A stretch of DNA of 38,718 bases, taken from positions 1-38,718 of the forward strand of contig JBHPCZ010000027.1 of the NCBI GenBank assembly GCA_042573625.1, written 5' to 3'. The stretch is from JBHPCZ01 sp042573625. Its GTDB lineage: Bacteria > Desulfobacterota > Desulfobacteria > Desulfobacterales > UBA11574. Shown one piece after another: positions 31,717 to 38,331 of the stretch; the stretch's first letter is position 1; the number at the start of each line of letters is the position of its first letter. Below the pieces are notes generated by a model, which saw only the letters and a program-made list of their open reading frames with translations, was not told the DNA's origin and did no database searches. The translations under genes were made by a program, and so were the position numbers.

Positions 31717-31774
31717 GTTTGATTCCTTCTAACGGTTTGTCGTTATTTTGTTCCAACCCTAACTCGGTTTTTCA

Positions 31775-32314
31775 TTAAGTGTCCGGGCTAAACATCCCCA
31801 TATCATTAAGCTTTTCCAAAACAATGTCGCAGACCTCATTGACACCGGCGTCGTCTGTGTCGACGAAAAAATTCATCGCTTCCTCATAATACTGTTTGCG
31901 AATCGTCAGTGTCTCTTCAATTTCTTCAAGTAAACCCTTCGATGTTAATGGAGGACGAAAATCCTGGGTGTGTTCATCCTTCAGCATCCTTTTTTCGACG
32001 CTTTCAGGCCTTGCCCTCAACCAGACAAGCACACCGCTTCTTTTCATTTGCGTAACGTTGTCTTTGTCCAGCACGGCGCCGCCGCCCGTTGCCACAACAT
32101 GCCTGTCAAAACCGCATATCCGCTTAATGACGGACCTCTCCTTTTCACGAAAAACTTTCCAGCCGTGCCTTTTTACCAATTCGGAAATGCTCAATCCATA
32201 CGTTCTGACCAGTTCCGAATCAGCATCAATAAAGGGCCATCCAAGGGTCTTCGCAAGAGCTTTGCCCACAGATGTCTTCCCGGTGCACCGGTATCCGATT
32301 AAAAAAATGTTCAT
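31775..32314 (-). CDS. aroK: Shikimate kinase
   Basis: This 179-residue P-loop kinase phosphorylates shikimate at the 3-OH. Walker A is GYRCTGKTSVGKALA, then FIDADSELVRTYGLSISELV with the shikimate-binding Asp, FREKERSVI, and the GGG motif VVATGGGAVLD. The lid Arg lies in KRMLKDEHTQDFRPPL. No clear ribosome binding site precedes the ATG. The left end of a MITE-like element lies about 20 bp upstream and may have displaced the native translation-initiation region. Confidence 0.95.
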   Translation of the reverse strand: MNIFLIGYRCTGKTSVGKALAKTLGWPFIDADSELVRTYGLSISELVKRHGWKVFREKERSVIKRICGFDRHVVATGGGAVLDKDNVTQMKRSGVLVWLRARPESVEKRMLKDEHTQDFRPPLTSKGLLEEIEETLTIRKQYYEEAMNFFVDTDDAGVNEVCDIVLEKLNDMGMFSPDT

Positions 32315-32334
32315 CGTTGTTCAAAACCGGACAA

Positions 32335-32621
32335 AATATTTGAAGGGTCGGGGTGTTTTTATTATAAAAACTTATTGATCAGCGGAATGGATGATCTTTT
32401 TTTAAAGCGTGTACTGTTCGAGTGAATTAGGGGATCGTTAGAAAGAACAGACGCATGCCTATTTATTTTCACTGGAAGCTTGCCGCCCTAATGTTAACCC
32501 ATTGTTTTTTATATAAAGGCCTCTGTTCTTTCTTTACGAACCCTTATGCACGAGTTTACACGATTTAACAAAAGATTATCCATGGAGCGTTTAACAGAAA
32601 AAACTCCCCGACCCCTGATTT
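32335..32621. repeat. MITE-like palindromic element, copy 2 (about 287 bp) with nested insert
   Basis: The ends GGGTCGGGG(T/A)GTTTTT (left, from ~32335) and its complement (right, to ~32621) match the ends of the copy at 28385-28536. The right parts share CACGAGTT and GATTATCCATGGAGCG. Relative to copy 1 it has about 135 extra bp (roughly 32410-32545), themselves bounded by an inverted repeat, GAAAGAACAGA (32441-32451 and its complement 32522-32532), extended imperfectly to ~28 bp. It sits inside the aro operon, starting 2 bp after the aroA stop, and fills the whole aroA-aroK gap. Confidence 0.72.
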
Positions 32622-32623
32622 AC

Positions 32624-33886
32624 CTACGCTTGATACAGACCTTCAAACACTTTCCAAAAATTCGGGAATGACTTTTCAACGCATTTTTCATCTTTGATAA
32701 ATATACCCGGGACCTTCAGCCCAGCCAGTGCGAAACTCATGGCCATTCGATGGTCGCCGTATGTGTCGATTTCAGCCCCATGGGCGGGTCCGCCCCTTAT
32801 GGTCATGCCGGTATCGCTGCATTCTGCTTCAACACCTATCTTAGTAAGCTCCGTCACCACAGAGCCCAAACGATCGCTCTCTTTTGCCTTTAAATGCGGT
32901 ACATTTTTTATAACAGTGGTGCCCTTGGCAAACGCTGCGACAACGGCCAATGTTGGAACCATGTCCGGCATGTCGGCCATGTCAGCCGTTATCCCTGACA
33001 GGGGGCCGCCAATAACTTTAATGCCATCCTTTTCATGAATAAGGGTACAGCCCATGGCTTGGAGGATCTCCGTAAAACGGACATCACCCTGGCGTGAATT
33101 CTTTTCCATGCCCTTTACATGGATGCCGGCACCGGTTATTGCAGCGGCAGCCCAGAAATATCCTGCCTGGGAACAGTCAGGCTCCACGAGATACGATCCA
33201 GCCCGATATACCTGCCCGCCATCGATCCTGAAGCGATCATATCCATCCCGCATGACCGTAACACCAAAATTTTTCATAACATCGACGGTGATGTCAACGT
33301 AGGGCTTTGAAACAGGTCCTTCAATGACACTTACATCCATACCTGTAATCGTGTAAGGGGCGATTAAAAGCAATGCAGAAAGAAATTGACTGCTGATTCC
33401 GCACTTCAGCGCAATCCTGCCGCCTTTGATTTTTCCGCCAATGACTGAAACCGGAGGACATCCATTGTTTTCAAGGCTTCGGACAACAATCCCGATTTGA
33501 TTCAAGCCGTCTATCAGATCCTGAATCGGTCGTTCCCCCATACGTTCTGTTCCTGTGAGCGTATAAGTCCCTTGTCCGAGGGAGGCCACGGCGGTTAGAA
33601 GTCGCATCGAAGTCCCTGAATTTCCAAGATATACAGGATCAACGCTGGGTTTCAAAACCCCTTTTGTTCCATGTACCAGTAGCCGATCACTCTCATCATC
33701 TATCTCGACACCCAGTTGTTGCAAAGCAGTCAGAGTATAAAGAGTATCCTCACTCTTTAGAGTGTTGTGAATGGTGCAGGTTCCATCAGAGAGGGCGGCT
33801 GCGATCAAAATTCTGTGAGTGAGGCTCTTCGAGCCCGGGACATTCACCTGAGTGTCATTAATCTGTTTGGGTCTGATTTCAATCAT
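32624..33886 (-). CDS. aroA: 3-phosphoshikimate 1-carboxyvinyltransferase (EPSP synthase)
   Basis: This enzyme transfers the enolpyruvyl group of PEP to shikimate-3-phosphate. The 420-residue protein shows VPGSKSLTHRILIAAALSDGT at the N-terminus, YLGNSGTSMRLLTAVASL with the LxNxGT loop that binds PEP, CGISSQFLSALLLIAPY, VEPDCSQAGYFWAAAAITG, and the C-terminal LKAKESDRLGSVVTELTKIG and DTYGDHRMAMSFALAGL. Pro/Gly composition of the PEP loop is that of class I-like enzymes (NSGTSMRL), but class cannot be set with certainty. Its start overlaps aroE by 4 bp, so the two are translationally coupled. Confidence 0.97.
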   Translation of the reverse strand: MIEIRPKQINDTQVNVPGSKSLTHRILIAAALSDGTCTIHNTLKSEDTLYTLTALQQLGVEIDDESDRLLVHGTKGVLKPSVDPVYLGNSGTSMRLLTAVASLGQGTYTLTGTERMGERPIQDLIDGLNQIGIVVRSLENNGCPPVSVIGGKIKGGRIALKCGISSQFLSALLLIAPYTITGMDVSVIEGPVSKPYVDITVDVMKNFGVTVMRDGYDRFRIDGGQVYRAGSYLVEPDCSQAGYFWAAAAITGAGIHVKGMEKNSRQGDVRFTEILQAMGCTLIHEKDGIKVIGGPLSGITADMADMPDMVPTLAVVAAFAKGTTVIKNVPHLKAKESDRLGSVVTELTKIGVEAECSDTGMTIRGGPAHGAEIDTYGDHRMAMSFALAGLKVPGIFIKDEKCVEKSFPNFWKVFEGLYQA

Positions 33887-34710
33887 AGTAACACATTTTC
33901 TTTTCCCAAAACATCCATGACAGCATTTCTCATTACAAACAGGGGCGCTTTATTTCCGGTCCATAATTCGAACTGGAATGCCCCCTGATATACAAACATC
34001 GAAACGCCATCAATGCTTTTGCAACCAATGTCATTCGCCTCCTTTATCAGCCGGGTCTTCAATGGATTGTAAACAATGTCCATAACAACCATGGAACTGT
34101 TTATAAATTTCCTGTCTACCGGCATGGCATCGGTGTTGGGCGTCATTCCTACGGGGGTCGTGTTGATTAAAATTTGGCATTTCGATTTATTAAGGTCTGA
34201 TAGGGGCTGGAAATCAGCCCCGAGATCTTTTGCCAGATCTTCGCCTTTAGCCGTCGAACGATTAGAAATGGTTACCCGACCTCCTTCAGATATTACCCCG
34301 AAGCCTATGGCGCGTGCTGCCCCTCCTGCGCCGATGATAAGAACATCTTTATTATCTATTGTTGTTTTTTCAGACAGGGCTTTTATGGCGCCGATACTGT
34401 CGGAGTTGTATCCGGTTAAAATACCTTGGCGGTTATCAATCGTGTTGACCGCCCCGATTTTCTGCGCGGTATCATCCAATTGATCAAGAAACGCCATTAC
34501 AGAAACCTTGTGCGGTATGGTAATGCTGGCGCCTTTGATATCAAGGGCTCTTATACCGGTAACCGCTGCGCCGATATCTTGGACCCTGAAAGCAAGATAT
34601 GCGCCGTTGAACCCGATATCAGAAAACGCCCGATTGTGCATCACAGGACTTAAACTGTGGGATACGGGATCTCCAAGTACTGCAAAAAGTGAAGTGCTTG
34701 AATTTATCAT
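33883..34710 (-). CDS. aroE: Shikimate dehydrogenase
   Basis: This NADP-dependent enzyme reduces 3-dehydroshikimate. The 275 residues match. Seen: LFAVLGDPVSHSLSPVMHNRAF at the N-terminus, which binds shikimate through the SxS motif, SITIPHKVSVMAFLD with the catalytic Lys, LIIGAGGAARAIGFGVIS, the Rossmann nucleotide loop, and VVMDIVYNPLKTRLI. No 3-dehydroquinate dehydratase (aroD/aroQ) precedes it; that step must be encoded elsewhere. It starts 8 bp after the DHQ synthase II gene and overlaps aroA. Confidence 0.96.
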   Translation of the reverse strand: MINSSTSLFAVLGDPVSHSLSPVMHNRAFSDIGFNGAYLAFRVQDIGAAVTGIRALDIKGASITIPHKVSVMAFLDQLDDTAQKIGAVNTIDNRQGILTGYNSDSIGAIKALSEKTTIDNKDVLIIGAGGAARAIGFGVISEGGRVTISNRSTAKGEDLAKDLGADFQPLSDLNKSKCQILINTTPVGMTPNTDAMPVDRKFINSSMVVMDIVYNPLKTRLIKEANDIGCKSIDGVSMFVYQGAFQFELWTGNKAPLFVMRNAVMDVLGKENVLL

Positions 34711-34717
34711 TACAGAA

Positions 34718-35710
34718 TTATTTTTCTGTTATGGTTTCTTCTATTTTTAGACCAAAGTGCCTGCCACCTTCTTCAATAGCCACAAGCACCTTATCCCCGG
34801 GGGTCAGGCTTACAACGGAGACCGCTCTGCCTTCAGGGTCTGTCAGTCGTATCGTCTCGGCATTTTGAAGGATATTTGTCACCTCTTTGTCTCCAACCAT
34901 TGCCTTAACCAGTATCAATGGGCGTTTTTCGATCTTTAAACGCCCTACCGTACCTTCGATCGTATTGCCTTTGTAATCCACAATCAATATTGGATCACCT
35001 GCTGAAAGTTCTGAAAGATACCTTGTTTTTCCACCGGGAACCCTCGTATAGGCATGCACCGGCCCCGCATTAACCCTGAAGGGTCTGGGAGAAACATAGG
35101 GATTGGAAATGCTTTCAGAATGAACAAGAAACAAGGCGCTGCTGGAATTTCCGACCAGCATCCCCTGGCCGGCAGTCATGGCGGTGCATGTGTCCACACA
35201 AATCCTATCTCCCATCCCCAGCAACTTGATATCTAAAACCTCAGCCGTCGAAAGGGTGACCTTATCCCCTTTTGAATGAAACCAGGATAGCGTTTTTTTT
35301 AGCTCCATTGGATCGGTTGTATGAAACAGAATATGTTTCACTCCCTTTTCAAGAATACCGAATGCGGTTTGGGCTTCCTCCATGTTTCGAACTTGTGCAA
35401 TAACATCCGCATTCTTGGCAATTAAATTCTCAAGGGGTATGATTGTCCAATCATTGCTTTGGAGAATGACACGCTTGCTCTGACAGAGCTGGACGATTTC
35501 CGATTCGTCCTCATTGCTGGTGACGTTGAAAAACACCACATCTTTCCCGAGTACCAGGTCACCGTCCTCGGAGATTGTTTCGATTCTTCCAAGTTCTTTG
35601 ACTTTTTTGGAAAACCCCTTTGGGACCATAATTCCGTCCACTCCCCCTTCAAGGGCGGTTGTTACCATTTTCTTGTCCCAGGGATCCACCTTTACCCAGA
35701 TCTTACGCAT
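34718..35710 (-). CDS. 3-dehydroquinate synthase II (archaeal type)
   Basis: This 330-residue protein belongs to the DHQ synthase II family (AroB'), unrelated to the common AroB. It makes 3-dehydroquinate by NAD-dependent oxidative deamination and cyclisation of ADH, the product of the adjacent upstream gene. Recognisable blocks are KIWVKVDPWDKKMVTTALEGG, GDRICVDTCTAMTAGQGMLVGNSSSALFLVHSES, and PFRVNAGPVHAYTRVPGGKTRYLSELSAGDPILIVDYKG. The family is typical of archaea and some bacteria such as Desulfovibrio. It is 42 bp downstream of the ADH synthase gene. Confidence 0.94.
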   Translation of the reverse strand: MRKIWVKVDPWDKKMVTTALEGGVDGIMVPKGFSKKVKELGRIETISEDGDLVLGKDVVFFNVTSNEDESEIVQLCQSKRVILQSNDWTIIPLENLIAKNADVIAQVRNMEEAQTAFGILEKGVKHILFHTTDPMELKKTLSWFHSKGDKVTLSTAEVLDIKLLGMGDRICVDTCTAMTAGQGMLVGNSSSALFLVHSESISNPYVSPRPFRVNAGPVHAYTRVPGGKTRYLSELSAGDPILIVDYKGNTIEGTVGRLKIEKRPLILVKAMVGDKEVTNILQNAETIRLTDPEGRAVSVVSLTPGDKVLVAIEEGGRHFGLKIEETITEK

Positions 35711-35752
35711 TTCTTTCTCCTAAATTAAACCGTATTCAACACATCCAAAGAT

Positions 35753-36550
35753 TTAGTCAAGAAATCCAAGGGCGTCTTCCACACTGTCGTCATCATGAAC
35801 AATAGCTGAAATCGCCTGAACAATGCCGGTGGGGTTTTTGTGCTGAAACACATTTCGGCCAATGGAAACCCCTGCTCCTCCGGCTTCAATTGAGCCTTTG
35901 ACCATTTCCAGTATTTCCCGATCTGAATCCATCTTGGGCCCACCTGCGATGACCACCGGAACGCCACATCCAGATACAACCTCTTTGAATGTCTCTTCAG
36001 AACCGGTGTATGAAACCTTTACAATATCCGCCCCCATCTCGTATCCAACGCGGGCAGCATGCTTGATCACGTTCACATTGAACTCGTCCTTGATCTTCTC
36101 TCCCCTCGGGTAGATCATAGCAAGGAGCGGAATACCCCAAATACGTGCTTCATTGCTTACACGCCCGAAGTCTTTCAACATCTCTTTTTCCTCATCATCC
36201 CCCAGATTCACATGAATGGAAACAGCATCCGCACCCAGTTTGAGTGCTTCTTCCACCGTGCAGACAAGGGTTTTGATGTTCGGATATGGTGATAGACAGG
36301 TGGATGCAGACAGATGAATGATCAGGCCAATATCGCTGCCCTCGCCGCGATGGCCTTCTCCTACAAGTCCTTTATGTTCTACTATGGCATTTGCGCCCCC
36401 TTCTGCGACCTTTTGGATTGCATCTTTCATATTTCCAAGACCTTCGATAGGGCCCATAGAAATTCCGTGATCCATTGGAACAATAACGGTTTTACCCGTA
36501 TTCCGGTTAACGATTCGCTCTATGCGGATCCGTTTGCCTAAGTACGTCAT
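35753..36550 (-). CDS. 2-amino-3,7-dideoxy-D-threo-hept-6-ulosonate (ADH) synthase, FBA class I-like
   Basis: This DhnA/FBA-type class I aldolase condenses L-aspartate semialdehyde with a 6-deoxy-5-ketofructose phosphate donor to make ADH. It is the archaeal-type entry to the shikimate pathway. Seen: VIVPMDHGISMGPIEGL near residue 25 with the Asp/His pair, EEALKLGADAVSIHVNLGD, KVSYTGSEETFKEVV with the Schiff-base Lys, VVIAGGPK, and GGAGVSIGRNVFQH for phosphate binding. Pairing with DHQ synthase II distinguishes it from fructose-bisphosphate aldolase. The ATG at 36550 has GGAGGGG six bases upstream; a TTG at 36556 is less likely. It is the first structural gene after an aromatic leader-peptide attenuator. 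Confidence 0.93.
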   Translation of the reverse strand: MTYLGKRIRIERIVNRNTGKTVIVPMDHGISMGPIEGLGNMKDAIQKVAEGGANAIVEHKGLVGEGHRGEGSDIGLIIHLSASTCLSPYPNIKTLVCTVEEALKLGADAVSIHVNLGDDEEKEMLKDFGRVSNEARIWGIPLLAMIYPRGEKIKDEFNVNVIKHAARVGYEMGADIVKVSYTGSEETFKEVVSGCGVPVVIAGGPKMDSDREILEMVKGSIEAGGAGVSIGRNVFQHKNPTGIVQAISAIVHDDDSVEDALGFLD

Positions 36551-36570
36551 AATCAACCCCTCCTTTTAAG

Positions 36571-36602
36571 AAAAAAGGCCGTAGCGTCTTTCTCCACGGC
36601 CC
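36571..36602 (-). terminator. Second terminator-like hairpin abutting the ADH synthase ribosome binding site
   Basis: On the minus strand, GGCCGT pairs with ACGGCC (8 bp counting a G-U and a further G-C), with a 9-nt loop and then six Ts, 4-5 nt before AAAAGGAGGGG. The CCTTTT at the hairpin end can instead pair with AAAAGG of the ribosome binding site (6 bp, 5-nt loop), so this hairpin could affect termination or translation start. Confidence 0.75.
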
Positions 36603-36611
36603 TCAACAAAT

Positions 36612-36645
36612 AAAAAGCCGCGGGTTCCGAGTCTGCCCGCGGCTT
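36612..36645 (-). terminator. Attenuator terminator of the aromatic operon leader
   Basis: On the minus strand, AAGCCGCGGG (36645-36636) and CCCGCGGCTT (36624-36615) form a perfect 10-bp stem with an 11-nt loop, followed by a T-run. It lies between the leader peptide and the first structural gene. Its 5' arm and loop can alternatively pair with an upstream segment, which is the antiterminator. Confidence 0.88.
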
Positions 36646-36734
36646 ATTTTCGCTTTGTATGTTCTTATTGTCTCAGCGTACCCCAGGCAGACCGGTGGTA
36701 TAATAATACCAATAATAGAGAAAATAGCTGCCTG
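36631..36734 (-). promoter_or_regulatory. Alternative pause/antiterminator RNA segments of the aro attenuator
   Basis: Segment 1, CAGGCAG (36734-36728, codons 8-10 of the leader), pairs perfectly with CTGCCTG in segment 2 (36690-36684, codons 23-25). Segment 2, GTCTGCCTG (36692-36684), also pairs over 9 positions (one G-U) with CGGGCAGAC (36639-36631) in the 5' arm and loop of the terminator, with three more pairs past a one-base bulge. The 1:2, 2:3 and 3:4 pairings exclude each other as in classical amino-acid attenuators. A ribosome stalled at the Tyr/Trp codons would mask segment 1 and free segment 2; one at the stop codon would mask segment 2. Confidence 0.75.
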
Positions 36735-36756
36735 ATAAATTTGTCTGCAATTCCAT
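36673..36756 (-). CDS. Aromatic-rich leader peptide of the shikimate operon (27 residues)
   Basis: This short frame has 27 codons: ATG at 36756-36754, GGAAAGGA immediately before it, and TGA at 36675-36673. Residues 11-19 read YFLYYWYYY: six Tyr, one Phe and one Trp within nine positions, all Tyr as TAT. It ends GLPGVR. It lies about 20 nt after the predicted transcription start and 28 nt before a perfect terminator hairpin, upstream of six aromatic-pathway genes. I interpret it as an attenuation leader peptide whose translation rate reports charged tRNA-Tyr, -Trp and -Phe. The peptide itself needs no function. TAT/ATT repetition could produce such a run by chance, but the flanking RNA architecture argues against that. 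Confidence 0.82.
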   Translation of the reverse strand: MELQTNLSGSYFLYYWYYYTTGLPGVR

Positions 36757-36782
36757 TCCTTTCCGAATAAAAAATCTTGTTT

Positions 36783-36811
36783 CAATTACACCACCCTCTT
36801 TTTTGTGTCAA
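36783..36811 (-). promoter_or_regulatory. Promoter of the aromatic (shikimate) operon
   Basis: On the minus strand, TTGACA (36811-36806), a 17-bp spacer and TAATTG (36788-36783) form a sigma70-like promoter. Transcription would start near 36776, about 20 nt before the leader-peptide ATG and ~225 nt before the first structural gene. Confidence 0.7.
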
Positions 36812-36833
36812 GCTTTATTTCAAACCCTGAACG

Positions 36834-36859
36834 AATCAGAGAATCGATAACCTCTGATT
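36834..36859. terminator. Hairpin between manA and the aromatic operon promoter
   Basis: AATCAGAG (36834-36841) and CTCTGATT (36852-36859) form an 8-bp perfect stem with a 10-nt loop, followed on the + strand by a T-run. On the - strand it lies ~95 bp past the manA stop and could insulate manA from the aro promoter, but there it lacks a T-run. Confidence 0.5.
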
Positions 36860-36952
36860 TTTCATGCCAATCAATACGTTTCATTTTATGTCAGGAACGG
36901 CGTCTAATTGCGATTATCCTCCGGTGAATTCTTCTTATTCTAAATAAGCGTA

Positions 36953-38161
36953 TCATTGGACAGGCACCGATGCCTTGTAAAGGGTGGCATCTCCTTCGAT
37001 ACTGTACATCTCCACACTAGCGGGAATAACAATGGATGTACCTTTGTCCATATGAATGATATTATCCTCTCCAAATTCAGTAATAACCGCCTTTCCCTGC
37101 GTGCACAGGACAATTTCAATGCTTCTCCTGATGGAGCCCTTACAGATCATTCCTGCTTTGACATCAATCACAGAAAGAGCAAATTCTTCAACCGGTGTCG
37201 AATATTGACGTTCACAATCGCTGACCTGTTCGGCCAAAAGAATGTTGACGTGTCTCTCATTAAAATTGAGGACATTCATAAGCTCCGGGACATCAACATG
37301 TTTGGGTGTCAGTCCGCCCCTTAAAACATTATCTGAATTTGCCATGAGTTCTATTCCAACACCATCAAGGTATGCGTGGAGTTCTCCGGCAGGGAGGAAC
37401 ATAGCCTGGCCTGGCTTTAAACGAATCAGGTTTAAAAATAAGGGGGAAAAAATTCCGATATCTGCCGGATATTCAGTGTGAAGATTGATCATCCACTGAA
37501 AAGCCTGATCTTTGTCGGCATATTTTTCCGCATTTTTTACTGCAGCGCCTGTGATTTGGACTTTTCGATCTTGATCCATTGTCATCAACGCGCGGAAAAA
37601 ACTTTTAAGCCCTTGAGGATTTTGATCTTTTCGAAGCGCGTCAAGTTCTTCTTCCAGCCCGTTCGGGCAAATCTTGTACATAAGTGAAAGAATATCTGTT
37701 ATTTTTCGAAAACCGTTTAATGCCCAGAGTACTGTCAGTGCACAAATACATTCAGGCTTGTGATTGTCATCCTTATAGTTCCGGTTGGGCGCGTTTAAAG
37801 GTATCCCGAGACTATTTTCCCTTTTAAAGCCCTCAGTTGCCTGATAAATGCTGGGATGGGCCTGTATGGAAAGCGGTTTTGCTGCGGCAAGAACCTTAAA
37901 CAGGTATGGGAGCCTGTCCTCAAACCTTTTGGCCGCCTCTATTCCAAGAAAATTTTTAGGTTTTTTTTCGATCAGCTTCAGCAGAGATTTCCATTCACCG
38001 TTGCGTTTGACCATAGAAGGGGCCTTGGGATGTGCGCCCATCCAGAGTTCTGCCTGGGGCCTGTTTGAGAGATTTTTTTTGCCTAAAAGTTCTGAAATGG
38101 CGGTATAGGATCCCCATGCATATTCCTGAACCGTATTTTTTAATATACTTATTCTCTTCAT
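36953..38161 (-). CDS. manA: Mannose-6-phosphate isomerase, class I
   Basis: This zinc enzyme interconverts fructose-6-phosphate and mannose-6-phosphate. The 402 residues fit. Seen: VQEYAWGSYTAISELLG at the N-terminus, ELWMGAHPKAPS, LFKVLAAAKPLSIQAHPS with the zinc-binding Gln/His (QxH), KPECICALT with a Glu ligand, FLPAGELHAYLDGVGIELMANSDNVLRGGLTPKHVD with the remaining His ligand and active site, and a C-terminal cupin half. The start has GAGG upstream. It ends before the aro operon promoter and probably feeds GDP-mannose-type sugar synthesis. Confidence 0.95.
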   Translation of the reverse strand: MKRISILKNTVQEYAWGSYTAISELLGKKNLSNRPQAELWMGAHPKAPSMVKRNGEWKSLLKLIEKKPKNFLGIEAAKRFEDRLPYLFKVLAAAKPLSIQAHPSIYQATEGFKRENSLGIPLNAPNRNYKDDNHKPECICALTVLWALNGFRKITDILSLMYKICPNGLEEELDALRKDQNPQGLKSFFRALMTMDQDRKVQITGAAVKNAEKYADKDQAFQWMINLHTEYPADIGIFSPLFLNLIRLKPGQAMFLPAGELHAYLDGVGIELMANSDNVLRGGLTPKHVDVPELMNVLNFNERHVNILLAEQVSDCERQYSTPVEEFALSVIDVKAGMICKGSIRRSIEIVLCTQGKAVITEFGEDNIIHMDKGTSIVIPASVEMYSIEGDATLYKASVPVQ

Positions 38162-38331
38162 TTTTCCTCGTTAAACAGATATAATCCGCTTCAGAATTAA
38201 ATAAATCGACCTTTCCATACGAGTACTATGCATATTATACTAAGGTATTTCAAGACTTTTAATAATTTCTGTATCCTGTCATTTTTAAAGATTCAAAGTA
38301 AACGATAAACCCATAACATCTGGAGACGAGT

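Noticed and set aside
36694..36718. The YYWYYY run as a by-product of a TATTATT microsatellite.
   Set aside because: The repetition is real, but the frame has a start with a Shine-Dalgarno, a nearby stop, an interrupting TGG codon, and competing hairpins placed exactly as in attenuators. Simple slippage does not explain these. It remains the main alternative.
36603..36785. A 60-codon minus-strand frame (starting MKQDFLFGKE) covering the aro leader.
   Set aside because: It begins only a few bases from the -10 region, has no ribosome binding site, and runs through the terminator stem. The overlapping 27-codon aromatic frame fits the leader far better.
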